A stretch of DNA of 64,000 nt from contig JADFUC010000767.1 of the NCBI GenBank assembly GCA_019722365.1, forward strand, positions 434,001 through 498,000. Reading direction: 5' to 3'. Of this stretch, positions 35,709 to 47,899 are shown piece after piece. The notes under the pieces are model-generated. The model had not been told where the DNA came from. It did not search any database and saw only the letters and a program-made list of their open reading frames with translations. Within the stretch, counting starts at the first letter, position 1, and each line of letters begins with the position of its first letter. Made by a program: the position numbers and the translations under genes. The DNA comes from Lithospermum erythrorhizon (taxonomy: Eukaryota > Streptophyta > Magnoliopsida > Boraginales > Boraginaceae).

Positions 35709-36360
35709 TGTTAAAGAAATCCAACTCTTTCTTCTTTATTTTATTGAATATCTTCTATCCTAGCTTATTTCGAAAGGAAAAAACACTTTCCAAGAATCAC
35801 CTGCATAGATAAAGAGAACAAAAAGATCACTAAGGGAAGAATATTATTATTGAAAAATAGGGAGGTCTTGAATTAATACAATAATTGAATGAAGGTGAAT
35901 GTTTCTTTTAGATTGAAACTCTAGGAAAATTAAAATAGACAAAGTAGTGAATGAAAAAAAACCTGGAGTAGATGTGAGGTTAAGTAATTAGAGGTTGCAA
36001 AATTTTGGGAACATCATCACTTGTTCATCACTATCTATCAGCTCCTTGGAAGGGTACATGTCAATACTCAGCCTGGTGAATTGTGTTATGAGGACAAGAT
36101 TCAAGCCAAGTTGCATAGTTAAGATAGTGATAGGAGGAAAAAAGGGACTACTCCTCTCTATCTCTTCACTCAAACTTCACTATCACCAAATTTATTATTA
36201 GTAGAGACATAATTTATTAGTATACCATATAGACTTTTCACGGTTGTAATTAGAAAAAATTAAATTCAAAAGGGAATAGGGTAGTGAAAGTTGCACATAT
36301 ATAGTTGTTGAAATGTTGCTCCCAGTTAGTAGTATTTCAATTGTACCAAGATCAAGATGT
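35709..36360 (-). promoter_or_regulatory. Candidate ancestral leader/promoter of the BELL gene
   Basis: This is the first unique DNA upstream of the nested retrotransposons. On the minus strand a TATA-like CTATATATG lies near 36297-36305. A purine-rich stretch with a CAG|GTTTTT donor-like site near 35963 could be a leader exon. No coding frame of value is seen. It is inferred only from position; the gene may instead use LTR or new sequences. Confidence 0.25.
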
Positions 36361-38108
36361 CGTGATCATTTGTGAAAATAGGTTCGATGCACATAAAAAG
36401 GTTCTTATTACTATTGCATGTGAGGCTTCATCTAATGCTTAATTTTTTATTATATTTAAGGTATTTAAATTATTTAAATAAGGATATAATAATTGATTAC
36501 TATAAAACATATACATCATTTATATTGGTTATCACACATCCATTGATGACATGACATTGGCTATCAGACATCCATTGATAACATAATTAATCGTTAGAAC
36601 TCAGACAAAAATAAATATCTTATTTAATATATATGAGTATTCATATAGTCTGTAATCCGTAGTTTAAATTAACCTGGTGGTACATGTATGGTGTTTCTAT
36701 CTAATAATAACTAGATTTTTTTTAGAAACTCAATATTAATTGGTTTAAAGTTTTTAGAAAAAAAGTTTACTATTTAATTTTTTAATGTTCCTACATTTTT
36801 ATGACATTTATGTTGAACTTAAATATATTTATAAATATTATAATATTTATAAATTATATCGTGAGATAATATTTCAACCATTAAAGTTATGTATATCAAT
36901 AAAAAATGATTAATTTTGATAATTGAAAAATAATTTATCTTTTAAAACAAAGATGGTATTTTAGTAAAAAAAGGGACCACGCATATATATTGTCAAGGGT
37001 TTTATATTAATTGGGCTTGGAATGCTTTTAGATGGTGACTCGGAAAATACAAATCCACATACACCTTACTGACCTTAGTAGTAAATTATGAACTACTTGG
37101 TGGGACAACACAAAAGATCAGTGGCAAGATGGCGACTACCATACATATATAATTATCATTGTCCGATCGTATATCGTGTAGAGGCTTGTTCATATATATG
37201 AAGCACACATAAAATAATTATATTTGATCGTGAAATGTCGAAATTTTGAATTTGAATCCTTATAATAATTATAAATGTAGAATTTAAAAAGAAAAATTAA
37301 TTACATACTCCGTATAAAATAAAGTGGGAAAGAGGAAGATAATACTTTTATGGGATGAGTACATGCTTGCCTCTCATATTAGTATAGTACACCAAAGACA
37401 GACGCAGCTGTAAACGAATCGAATCCATAGCCCGAACTTTACTAGCTTTGAGCATATAATGCTTGAAAGTATCGAATCCAGTGCTCGAACATCGCCAAAG
37501 TGTCGAATCTGTAATTTAACTTTGAGTACGCTTGAACACCACCTAATCGAGTCGGTTTTATGGAATCGAATTCCGAACCGCTTGAGTAAATGTTTGAACA
37601 CCTTTATTGTTTAATCGAATCGAATTGACGGTAGTAGATTTAAATGAAAAAGAAACGAGATGACGATAATAAATTTGTATTTTAATGAGGTTTTCAACAT
37701 AGGTTTACATCATATCTGCTGGTACTGATCAAACGTAATTTTAATCGAACTATTTCAAGACGGTTTGTTCCGTCCACGAACCTTGGATTTTATGGTTCGG
37801 TTTCATGTTTGCACCATCGGCGAGCCACGAGCCGAACTATTTCGGAATCCTAATAACGCGAATCGAATCGAACTTTCGAAATGACCACTCCGGCCATTTG
37901 TACGCAGAATTTAGTTCTGTGTTTATGCCAAGATTTTATTTGGTACAAGATTTTTATTTTTAATATTTACCTATATAATATGAGTCTCGAATTGATGACT
38001 AGCAAGACTCTTTTTTATTAGAGTATTCGATTAAATAGATACATGATTATTTAACTTGAACTAATTTGTTAACCTTCTTTATCATCAACTATTGCAAGTA
38101 ATGTAATG
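36361..38108. other. AT-rich intergenic DNA with a hAT-like relic
   Basis: No gene recognised. From about 37390 to 37905 there are many TCGAATCGAA, GCTCGAAC and CGAGCCACGAGCC words, typical of decayed plant hAT-type non-autonomous elements; termini were not resolved. Confidence 0.4.
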
Positions 38109-38913
38109 GAGAAAATTGGAAAAATAGCACTCCTTTGACCATTTCTTTAATTTCTAGCACCTAATTTAAATCATTTGCATAAATGACACCCTTCCCTATT
38201 AAATATCTAAAATACCCTCTATTAAAAATTAGCACACTTCATCTTCTTCCCACACCACCCAATTACCCCACCACCCCACCCCTACCACCCAACCCCGCCC
38301 CTCCACCACAACCCCAACCCACCCCTTGCCCTCCCTACAACCCCAACCCACCCCCCTCCCCCACAATCCCACCCCACCCACTTCCTCCTCCAAATCTACC
38401 ACACCCCGCCCCATTCCTCTTTCCACCTCTCCCCATCCCCTCCCCTCATCCACACCCCACTCCCCTCCCCCTTTCCCCAATCTCGCCCCACCCCTAAAAT
38501 CGTTAATTTCGCAACCCCCCTGAATTTCGTGGACCCCATCCCTTTCCCCCAAATCCGCGACCTCCCTCCTCTTGCAAAACCCGTCGACCCTCATCCCCCT
38601 TCTACAATTTTATTTTTAGCTGTGGGTTAGGGTCTGATTTCAATTTGAGGGTGTAGGTAGAGTCAATTTACTATTTTCGCGATGGGCTATTTTTAGGGAG
38701 GCTGGTCGTGTGGGTGGTGGTTTAGATGAGGGGTCAGTGGGGGATGGGGGATGGGGGCAATGGGATGGGGTGGGGAATTGGAAAAGAAGAGTGTTAGATT
38801 TCCAATTGAGGCGTTTGGGAGCACTGCAGCTTTTGAGTCATATTTGGGGATAAGATATTAATCACACATAAATTAAATAAGAGTCAAACTAGTGTTATTT
38901 TGACAATTTTCTC
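38109..38913. mobile_element. MULE-like MITE (copy 2), long C-rich/G-rich form
   Basis: Ends GAGAAAATTGGAAAAATAGCAC and GTGTTATTTTGACAATTTTCTC are inverted copies. The flanking 10-mer TAATGTAATG is present on both sides (38099-38108 and 38914-38923), a clear TSD close to the 9 bp of MULEs. The left half (38230-38580) is nearly all C with A/T; the right half is G-rich (38700-38790), including runs of five G at 38739-38775 with G-quadruplex potential. The proline-rich open frame at 38183-38497 is a product of the C tract and is not a gene. Confidence 0.85.
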
Positions 38914-39232
38914 TAATGTAATGGTCATGTCCATTGGACTACCCCTACTAATTCAATCCATTAATCTTGTTCTGACGTTAGCTCTTGTTTGAACCTTCTA
39001 GCCCACTAATATTATTTTCTTGTACTAAAGAATGATCAAAATTTGATAAATAGAAAAAACGAAAACGTAAATTGAATATGATGTAGTAATGTAGTATGTA
39101 CTATGTAGACTTCTATGGTCTATTTGGATGGGGTGACATGTTTGATGGATTTAAGGGTAATACTGAGCTATCTTCATTGAACAAACAAATGATATCTCAA
39201 CTTTGTAATGTTACAAAAAAGTACCACATAAT

Positions 39233-39302
39233 TGGTTTTGATGAAGTGAGTGAAAAACTGTGAACTTCATGAGGTTTTGATGAAGTGAGTGAAAAACTCT
39301 GT
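39233..39302. repeat. 39-bp tandem duplication downstream of the LysM receptor gene
   Basis: GGTTTTGATGAAGTGAGTGAAAAACT occurs twice, spaced about 39 bp. The rest of 38914-39586 is AT-rich, probably including the receptor's 3' UTR. Confidence 0.8.
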
Positions 39303-39586
39303 ATTTTGTATGTTCAGAAGAGATGGTTTTTTCCATATTATGGTGCTTGAGATGTGTAGTACAGTATTAATACAATAATACTGATTTGTTCTTGAAGTTC
39401 TTGTCCTAAGACTTGCTAGAATTAGAATGTTTTCTTCATAATAATGTTATGTTAGTTTTGGGGTAGTTAAGTTAGTAGAGTATTAAACATTTAAATGAAA
39501 AAGTACAAAAAAGGAGATTGAATACTAAATTTTTTGTTGAAGACAACATTTTTGAAGTACCATTATGATTGTGTACAATATTCTGC

Positions 39587-41419
39587 TCATTTGAAGCCTC
39601 TTTGTGCATTCTGCTGAATTTTTAGTAGAGTAGAAACCACCTCTCCCATGTTTGGTCTGTCTGCTGGATCTCTAGCTAAGCACCTTAAACTTAGTTTTAT
39701 CATTTGCAGAGCATATAACATGCCACCGTTTTCTACGAGGGCTGGTTGGAGAGTGTAACTCAACATCATTTCAGCGTTTTCTCCTTCTGCGATGGCTTCC
39801 GAAAGCAGAATTTCCTTACCCTCATGTACAATTACAGCGTCTTTGCCCGTGGTCAGTACCAGCAACACCATTCCATAAGCATAGACATCTATTTTGGTAG
39901 TCAATGATCCGTTCTCTATATATTCAGGTGCCAAGTATCCTTTAGTGCCTACTACGTGGGATGTCGAGGTACTGTGATTGGTTTCCTGAACTGCTGTCTT
40001 TGCAAGGCTGAAATTTCCAATCTTCGCTCTCAGGTTGCCATCAAGAAGGATGTTGCTGCTATTAATACCTTTATGGACATAAGCTGGTTTTGTGAAATGG
40101 TGAAGATAGAAAAGTCCATTTGCCACATCTAGTGCTATTTGAATTCTTTTCAGCCAGTTGTTATCTTCAGCCTTTTTTCTTCTAAGCCAGTCTTGGAGGG
40201 AACCATTCTCCATGTACTCGAAAACAAGATAGAAGGAGCTCTGAAGCTCACAAAAGCCATGAAGCTTTATCAGATTGAAGTGATTGATCTTGTTCAGTAT
40301 GTTTATCTCCTTGGATGCATTAGTACTCATTCTTTTGATAGCTCGAGTTCCCGCCTTGAAGGAACCTCGGTATACACTGCCCTGTATCCTACTTCTGCTG
40401 GAAAAACTTCTTGTAGCTTTCTTTAGTTCACCGTACTTATATACTTTGATTCCACCATCAATGCTTGCAATTTCTTCAAGAAGGTCAAATGTCTTTGCTC
40501 CTTTACTTTCCCCCTCTCTTCTTCTCCAGGGGCAGTGGCCTGTTTTCTTCTTATAAATAAGTAAGATTGCCAACACTAACAGAAAAACTGTGGCAGCCAC
40601 ACCCCCACCCACTAACAAAACGACTTTCGATTTGTTTTTATTTTCTCGTGGAAGAGGAAAAGATAGAATGTTTGGTTTATCATGGTGAACTGTGGTTCTC
40701 AAACTTGTAGGTTCAGTTTGAAGAGGAACCAGAATGGTTGTAAAAGGAAAGAGCATATGACTTTTGTCAGAAAATGAATTTGCTTCAGCTAAAGATTTTG
40801 AAGAGACGTTGAATCTCCAGCTAATGTAGGAGACATTTTCTTTCCAAGTAATGGGATAAGTTAGCAAATATGTTGTGCCATTTTTTAATTGTCTTGTCGT
40901 TGGACAGGCACATCGAAGTGGCACTTGCAACTCCTGCCTTTGCTGCAATCTGAATTCACTGATTTCATTGGCGTGCTTGAGGGACATGCATGTTGTTAGT
41001 CCCCGGTATGTGTCATTTGCTATGAGGAAGTAAGTCTCGTGTGCAGTAGGGATGTGATAGGTAGCATTGGCTTGATAATATAAATTTGAACGGAAGCAGT
41101 TCACTGGAATAATCACCTCTTGGCCTGCAGGAAACACTGTTAGCCGTGTCACGTTGTTTATCTCAGCAACGTCCTTTTGATCAACAGATAAAAGGGCTGC
41201 AATGGTTGGAACCGAATTGTAAGGTTCGTGAGCTCTGAAGACTAAAAAGGCCTTGCAAGAAGAGGAATAACCATTATAAGAGTAAAGAAAGGCAGAAGAT
41301 GGGTTTGTAATATCATTGTTATTGCAATTCATTACTGAATTTCCTGAATATTCTTGCTGAGCTTTGATACTCAAAGCCATGAAGTTTACAAGGAGGAGAA
41401 CATACTGAGTTAGACTCAT
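39587..41419 (-). CDS. LysM receptor-like kinase, LYK4/LYK5 type, predicted pseudokinase
   Basis: LYK4/LYK5 proteins bind chitin oligomers at the plasma membrane and signal with CERK1. This is one intronless frame of 610 aa, as usual for the subfamily. Residues 1-20 are a signal peptide. The ectodomain has cysteines at 32 and 55, three LysM-like blocks with several N-glycosylation sites, and a CxC motif in RCACP (about 170). A hydrophobic membrane span is near 265-290 (VVLLVGGGVAATVFLLVLAI), followed by KKK. The kinase-like domain keeps the ATP-binding lysine (RAIKRM) and the alpha-C glutamate (KEINIL). It lacks a GxGxxG loop, has HKG in place of HRD (HKGINSSNILLD) and NFS in place of DFG (KIGNFSLAK), so catalysis is unlikely. 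This agrees with the known weak or absent activity in this group. Stop TGA at 39587. Confidence 0.93.
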   Translation of the reverse strand: MSLTQYVLLLVNFMALSIKAQQEYSGNSVMNCNNNDITNPSSAFLYSYNGYSSSCKAFLVFRAHEPYNSVPTIAALLSVDQKDVAEINNVTRLTVFPAGQEVIIPVNCFRSNLYYQANATYHIPTAHETYFLIANDTYRGLTTCMSLKHANEISEFRLQQRQELQVPLRCACPTTRQLKNGTTYLLTYPITWKENVSYISWRFNVSSKSLAEANSFSDKSHMLFPFTTILVPLQTEPTSLRTTVHHDKPNILSFPLPRENKNKSKVVLLVGGGVAATVFLLVLAILLIYKKKTGHCPWRRREGESKGAKTFDLLEEIASIDGGIKVYKYGELKKATRSFSSRSRIQGSVYRGSFKAGTRAIKRMSTNASKEINILNKINHFNLIKLHGFCELQSSFYLVFEYMENGSLQDWLRRKKAEDNNWLKRIQIALDVANGLFYLHHFTKPAYVHKGINSSNILLDGNLRAKIGNFSLAKTAVQETNHSTSTSHVVGTKGYLAPEYIENGSLTTKIDVYAYGMVLLVLTTGKDAVIVHEGKEILLSEAIAEGENAEMMLSYTLQPALVENGGMLYALQMIKLSLRCLARDPADRPNMGEVVSTLLKIQQNAQRGFK

Positions 41420-43984
41420 AATTATTTTTTCTTATCTTCAATATGTCATCAAAGAATGATGATTAATGGATTAGTTACACCAACATAAGTAATGGTTTCA
41501 TAAACGCGTGAAGAATTAAAAATTTAGCACACAAATTGTTAAAAAAACCTTTGATGTGCAATTCTTGATGCTAATCAAGGACCAAATGGTGAAACAGGAC
41601 AAATTGATGAGACATTTAGTCTTTGCTTGGACTCTGTCTACTATGATTCTATGAATATGGTGTTGTTTATTGTTTTGTGAAGCATGATACAGAGACTGAA
41701 GTGGATGTTGCTGTATAAACAATTCGGTATGTATTTTGTTTCATTGTTATTTGTATGCAAATGTTGCAGGAATCCAGGTCTGTTATTTACTCAGTCAATG
41801 GATTGATCTTGAAGAATTTCAAGCCTACCACAACAACCAAGAAATAAACAAACAATTTATCAAATTTTTTATTTACTCCAATTTGGAAGATTCGTTTTAA
41901 CATTTGTTAACAATTTGGTATATGTAATGCAAAGACGAATTTTTATTATTTGACAAAATAAAATTTCATCAGAAAGTGAAAATTTTTCAAGGTACGTTTT
42001 ATCAAATCGAAGAGATCGATCATTCAAACTATAAGTCCCTAAACGCTTGTCGACGATTTGTGAGATATCCGACTCGCTTAACTCGACTCGATTCGATTCG
42101 ATAAAACTTAATATGAGCTTGATTTGAATCAGCTGATTGGAAATACTCAACTGACTCATTGAAATTGATTTGAAGTTGACTTGATTTGATAGAGCTCCAT
42201 GAATTTCTGACATTGTCCCTACTACTGACCGAGACCTGTCCGACTGATATGGTCTCTGTTTTAGTTCTGCCAGCTGCAGATTCCGTGTCGACTGCATTTG
42301 ATTCGACCTCGGCCTCGATTTGACCGACGATTTTAGACTAATTAATTTACTACATGTCAGCTTGCAACGCTGGGACTTTGATTCGAAAGCATCACCTACA
42401 GATTCATGGATTTATCACCATGGCGCATTTCCACTTTTGCCAAGTGGTACTATGTACCGAGAGTCCACTTATTTTTGGAGCGAGACTTACAATTGATACG
42501 ACACTCGATTTCAGATAAGATCTCACTGGAAATTGCATTTTGAAAGCTGACAAGAAACAAGTGTTGAAATTCATGTTGTTTCTTGCTTGTACCACAATGA
42601 CCTAAGAACAGGTCAGTCAGTAGAGTGGGACCTTATGATACGACTCCAAGAGACTTAAGTGAGATTTGCATGTCACTTGATTTGATTTAATTCAAGAAAG
42701 ATTACTTCTACTTTTTACTATACTAAGAAATTGCTGTCAGAAGGATTTATCACATGGCGAGCTTTCCAACCTTGCCGACACATCGATCAACTAGACATGG
42801 GCTTTAGCAGCAAGGTTTTCTGCCTGTAATCCAACTATATAATCGAACGTCAAACAGATTCCTATATCTCTGACCATTTATCAAACCCAGATTTTTCAAG
42901 TGATCATGCAAAATCAAGTGGCTATTTAGCTATTCCCCATCATTCAAGCATTCTTGAGAAACTTTTGTCGTGACTCGATCAAATTTTACTAAATTTGAAG
43001 AATTATTGCGTGCTTGTGCATCTTGATTTCAAAGGCCTGCTTTTGGCCACCTGGCGCGTTTTCAAATACTATGTGATGTTTTGTCGACGTGTTTAAAAGA
43101 TTAACTTAGAAAATCTCAAAAGTTTTTCACCGATTTTCTCGCTTGTTTTTGGATGTGAAACGGTATGTTAGTGGATGATTTTGTGATGGTGTTTTCGAAC
43201 AAATGGGGGCTTATATGTGCGCTCAAAATTTATTCGTTTTCTCGATGATTGTTCATTTTCTGGTGGGATTACGATATTTTGAAAAGAACTAGACCGCCGG
43301 AGATTTATAAGATTTCTTCCTCCAAGAAATCATTATAGGCGCCTTATAATTACCAAGGCGTTCGAATTTGATTTTCATTTTGATCTCGAACCTTTGTGTT
43401 CTCGATTAACCACATAATTTCCAGCCTTCTATTTTCAAATGCCCTGTGGCTCTAGATTCTTCTACGGTATAATATATTGTTTCTCCTCAATGCTTCTTTC
43501 CATATCTTGTTCCCAGAACAAGAACATATTTTCTAAATGTTAAATAGGTTTATGAACAAAAACTGTTTTGTAAATATCAAGGAATTTAATATTTGAATTG
43601 AGAATTTGATAAGTTCTCTTGCATGAGAATTAGTGAGATTTACGACATGCCATGAACCATAAGGAAATCACACTATATAACTCATTTGATTAGTGAAGTA
43701 GTAAGTTGTTCATAGTATGAACATCATCCGAACCATATGCAACATGGTTCATATAGTTTTCATTGTGTTTGATGTTTCTAGTCGAATTAAATCATCTACA
43801 AATCATAGACTTTTAGTAAATTTATAGAAAATTGGTGATTCAGTTACTGGCAAACCGAATTAGAGAGAAACTGAAACCTAGTATTAGATAAATAAATTGT
43901 CTAGACAGAGGAGGACATTTTGTGATGAAATCACAATTCCTAGTAGCTTTTAATTCATTAATAAATTATTTATCTGTTTCCATT
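41420..43984. other. Intergenic DNA with retroelement-like repeats
   Basis: No gene recognised. From about 42030 to 43450 the sequence is rich in TCGATTCGATTCG and GACTCG words. It has spaced similar blocks (GGATTTATCACCATGGCGCATTTCC at about 42410 and GGATTTATCACATGGCGAGCTTTCC at about 42743), suggesting decayed LTR-type DNA of unassigned family. The 142-codon minus frame at 41869-42297 is low-complexity and not judged real. Confidence 0.45.
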
Positions 43985-44870
43985 GCTAGTATTAACCCTC
44001 GAATTGAGCATGTTTATGATGAATTGGACAGTGTATACAGGGAATTTAGCTCTTCACCTACTGTTTTGATATGATACTGAAAGTCGATGCGCAAAAAGGT
44101 TTTGATGTTTGATAAAGCATGCAATGATGTGTTTGATGATGCGCAAAAACGTTTACCAGGTTTGTTGTCTTGTAATAGTTTGTTAAGTAGTTTGGTGAAT
44201 AGTGGTGATTGTTGTAGTGGAAAGTTACGGTTCATGTATTTTTAGAGCTTAGGGATTGTGCTAGATGAGTATATGGGTTCGGTTATGGTGAATGTGTATC
44301 GCAAGTACATGAGAGTTGTTAAAGCAGAAAGTATGTGTATCGCAAGAGGAAATCTGGAAGAGGCCCAAGCAGTGTTGAAGATGATGCAAGAGAAGTGAGT
44401 TACTAAGATGCAAACATGTTATTGCAGAAAGTATTTGTTGGACTTGGATGCTACCTCAGATCCTACTCAATTCATCAGTTTAAAATCTGTGAGGAAGCAG
44501 CCTGAGAAAATGGAATTTGTAGAAAATATCAGTAAATCTGTCAAAATTATACTAGACAAAACAATATATTTTATAATACAGCTATAGCAGGCAGAGTTAA
44601 GCGGATCGGCTAAAGATTAAGGAGGCAGTAAACTTTAAGTTATTTTTTCACTTACTCTTAGAGGCTTTATCCTCGACGAGTTCATTTATAATAGTTTAAT
44701 ACTTTAATCCATGGTTTTTGGGGTCAATAGTTATGTTAATAAAGCTTTTGAAGTAAGGGATAGGTGTTGTATAAAGGTTTTTTCCTAACATTATTACATA
44801 TAATGCTTCAAGTTAGAGGTCTATGTACATCAGGGAACATGTATCGAGCAATATTATATACTCGAACCTG
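43985..44870 (+). pseudogene. Pentatricopeptide repeat (PPR) pseudogene
   Basis: Plus-strand translation in changing frames gives an ordered series of PPR pieces. They are YREFSSSPTVFDMILKVDAQKG (44035-44100), LLSCNSLLSSLVNSGDCC (about 44162-44216), MVNVYRKYMRVVKAE (about 44287-44330), NLEEAQAVLKMMQEK (about 44352-44396), YNTAIAG (about 44573-44593), GFILDEFIYNSLI (about 44662-44700), NKAFEVRD (about 44739-44760) and GLCTSGNMYRA (about 44819-44850). Order and wording follow a P-class PPR protein resembling Arabidopsis At1g19290 as I recall it. Stops, frameshifts and large deletions remove most repeats, so it cannot make a protein. PPR proteins bind organellar RNA. Confidence 0.7.
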
Positions 44871-47800
44871 GCTCGATTATATGCAGACAAAATAGCATAG
44901 GGGTGCAAAGATTTTAGATGGTAATGCAAGTCCCTTCACTAGTACTTTCTTTTGTCCTTAGGTAACTGCTATGAAGTCTAATAGATGAACGGATGTGCAT
45001 TTCTGGCGTTTAGGCTGACATCGATACAAAAATGGTTGCAAGGCTCTACTGTCATCAGTCACATTGTAGCATCTTTCTCTGGAATCTTGATCAGTCATTG
45101 GTGTAAAGTGGACATCTTTGCTTGCTTATAGTTACTCAACTAATTACATCCATTAGAAATACAAGAGAAATCACTCTTTTGCTACTAATTTCTTTGGTTT
45201 TAGTCTGGTAGATCTTCGTGTTATCATATTATCAAACATCTATAGTAACTTGCAATTAGAAGATATGTAATGTTGAAATGTAGGGAAACACAACGATTGA
45301 TGTTAGGAGTCTCCCACAGTAACTTATAATTTTGACTAGATGTGTAAAACTTTTTTCCCTCGAAAACAGTCAATCTGTTATCATATGAGTAAGATTTCAT
45401 ACCATACAATCCTCTTACACGATTTATGGGGGCGTCTCTTCAGAGAAATTAATACATGATAATGTTGTATATACTTTTTGTTATAGTTGATGTCTATGTG
45501 CCTAAATGGGAAGGCACAAAGCACTAAGTGTTCAAATCTTTGGATGCTGGAACCAATGTCAAGTACTTGATAAATCAAAGTTTCGTCTTGTAAAGTGAAA
45601 ACATCAATTGGTTACGTTGTGGATAGAAAGTAATGCGTAAGATATAATGGAAGTTTGCTGGGCCTCCACATAGCAGGACTTTTGAGTCCACCGACAGTTT
45701 CTAGTGCTTATTTTTCTTGCTTGTAATGAATATGTGATGTCGATAGCCTTTCTTTTTCCTTAATATGAATTATTAATGAAGTATTGAAATGATCCTCCTT
45801 TCAGTTGAGGTAATAGATATATTTATATATTACATCTTGCTATTTAAAATCAATATCAAATTGGAAACTATGGCAGGGCAGAATATTCAAAAGAAAGAGA
45901 CATGGAAATGTTTTATTGTAGTCCATAAGTTCTTTTTTCTTATTTTGAAGAAATAGCTACTTGGTTTATTGCATATGATGGATTGTGAAAATGGTGATTT
46001 GTTCATACACATAATTTATTGATATATAAAACAATATGTATGTCGAAGATTCATCCCAAAATAAGCGAAAAAGATCATATAAGATTGAATCAAACCGGAC
46101 CAAACATGTTGTTTCATTCTATTCGACTTGTTTACAAGAGTTGATCAAATAATCCCAATTCCCAATTCATACAGTGATCTGTCATCTGAGAACAGTATGA
46201 CCCAACCAAAGGGAACTACACATTTCATGAGTCTTCCCATCTATATATCTTTAGGGTGTTCGAAATTGGCATCTTTAGGAGTTTGAAAATGAATTATTAT
46301 TAGTGCTTGATTGGTTGAGATGTCAATCATGAACGCAATATTGTCCAATTTTTTGTTTGTTCCTCATAATGTTAGCTTACAATATAAATTACTTTCATAG
46401 TTATAATTAGATTTTCGTTCATTAAAATTGAGTGACAGTTAGATTTATATAGGTTTAATCTATAAGTTAAACTATTTTAACTTGAATTGTCTATATTAAC
46501 ACAACCACGAAAAATTTGCAAAATTATTTACAATGATGGCGAAATATGGTCCTTTTTGTCCAGTGAAATTTGGTCATTAAGAATCTTTGAAATGCATTTA
46601 AGCTTCCATAAACTCCAAGAGACTGCACCCAATGGTCTAGACCGACATAACAAAAGTGTAAAATTGTCATATTAACGGTCCATCGAGATCCCTGTTTTGG
46701 GATACTACGTATGGAGGAGTTAATTTTGAATGTGTCTCAATTAATCAGATAACTAAAACTTTTCCTTTTAACCACTTCAATACAAAATTCATTTTAAATA
46801 TAATTAGATGATAGGGACTAAAGTAAAACTCTAGCATTGTTAGGAGTATTTCAATTACATTTTTCACATTGTTAAGAATTGAAATGCATCTCAATTCTCA
46901 ACTCTCAAGCATTATTAACAATAAAACACCACTACCATATCATTGTTAAGGCCATCTCTAAAGTTTCTCCATGGGTACATATATAAAATTTAAGAAGGAT
47001 TAATTTTTAAGCATAAGTATGTGGCCAATATTCTAATAATGTAATTGAATAATGATGCATATGGAGAGTTTTTAAACGAAAAAACTGCATATTGGTACAA
47101 ATAAAGTCGTCATATAGGACAAATAACATCTCTTAATCATATTATCATAGTCACCTTTTGCTGAAAGCTACAAATCATCGGCATTCCAACTCTTATTTCC
47201 AAATCCATATCTATATTCCTCATGTTCATGCAATTATATGTGTTGAGTTAGTACAAACGACATCTAGTAAAGAAATATAGTAAAAATAAAATCTGGACAT
47301 AAATTAATTTCTCAATATGAGCCATATAATACTTTCCTCACTCCATCATGGAGTCTATAATGCTACAAAGATGGCCAAATTTCTTTTTTTAATTGTCAAA
47401 CTTAAAAATATTGAAGCCTTAATCTACACTGCTTCAACTTAATTAAAATTATTATGACAACAATAAACTGTTTTAATATGGAGTACTATTCATTGAAATA
47501 TTATATTATCAAGTATTGTAAACTATATATTAAAATAGTTGTCTTGAAATTTTATTGTTTGATTATAAAATCAAAATGTGAAAATCTAACACAGAAAACT
47601 TTGGATTATATTCCAATTTTACAATACAGTTTATGCAAAAATCAAAAGGTGGGGTACGAATTTGATTGGGGCTAGAATGTGCACAAAAGTTTTTTTTTTC
47701 AATACAGTTTATATACATGATGAAGAATTTCATGGTTTTTTGGATGTCCCAAAATCTCTATTTACAATCAAGATTTTTTCTTTGCAAATTATGCTTCCAG

Positions 47801-47899
47801 CCATTCTTTTTTCATTTTCAATTATCATAATATTCACCTAGCCATCTATGAAATTGGTCCAAGAGTTGCAGACCAACATCACATTGTTGCTGAATTTTT
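44871..47899. other. Intergenic DNA, no gene recognised
   Basis: AT-rich, with only short open frames lacking family resemblance. The stretch just left of 47900 is probably 3' UTR of the GATL gene. Confidence 0.6.

Noticed and set aside
38183..38594. Proline-rich (plus) and glycine-rich (minus) open frames
   Set aside because: Both are by-products of the C-rich/G-rich interior of the MULE-like MITE and have no protein family features.
41869..42297. 142-codon minus-strand frame
   Set aside because: Low-complexity, rich in repeated TCGA-type words, no domain, surrounded by repeat-like DNA.
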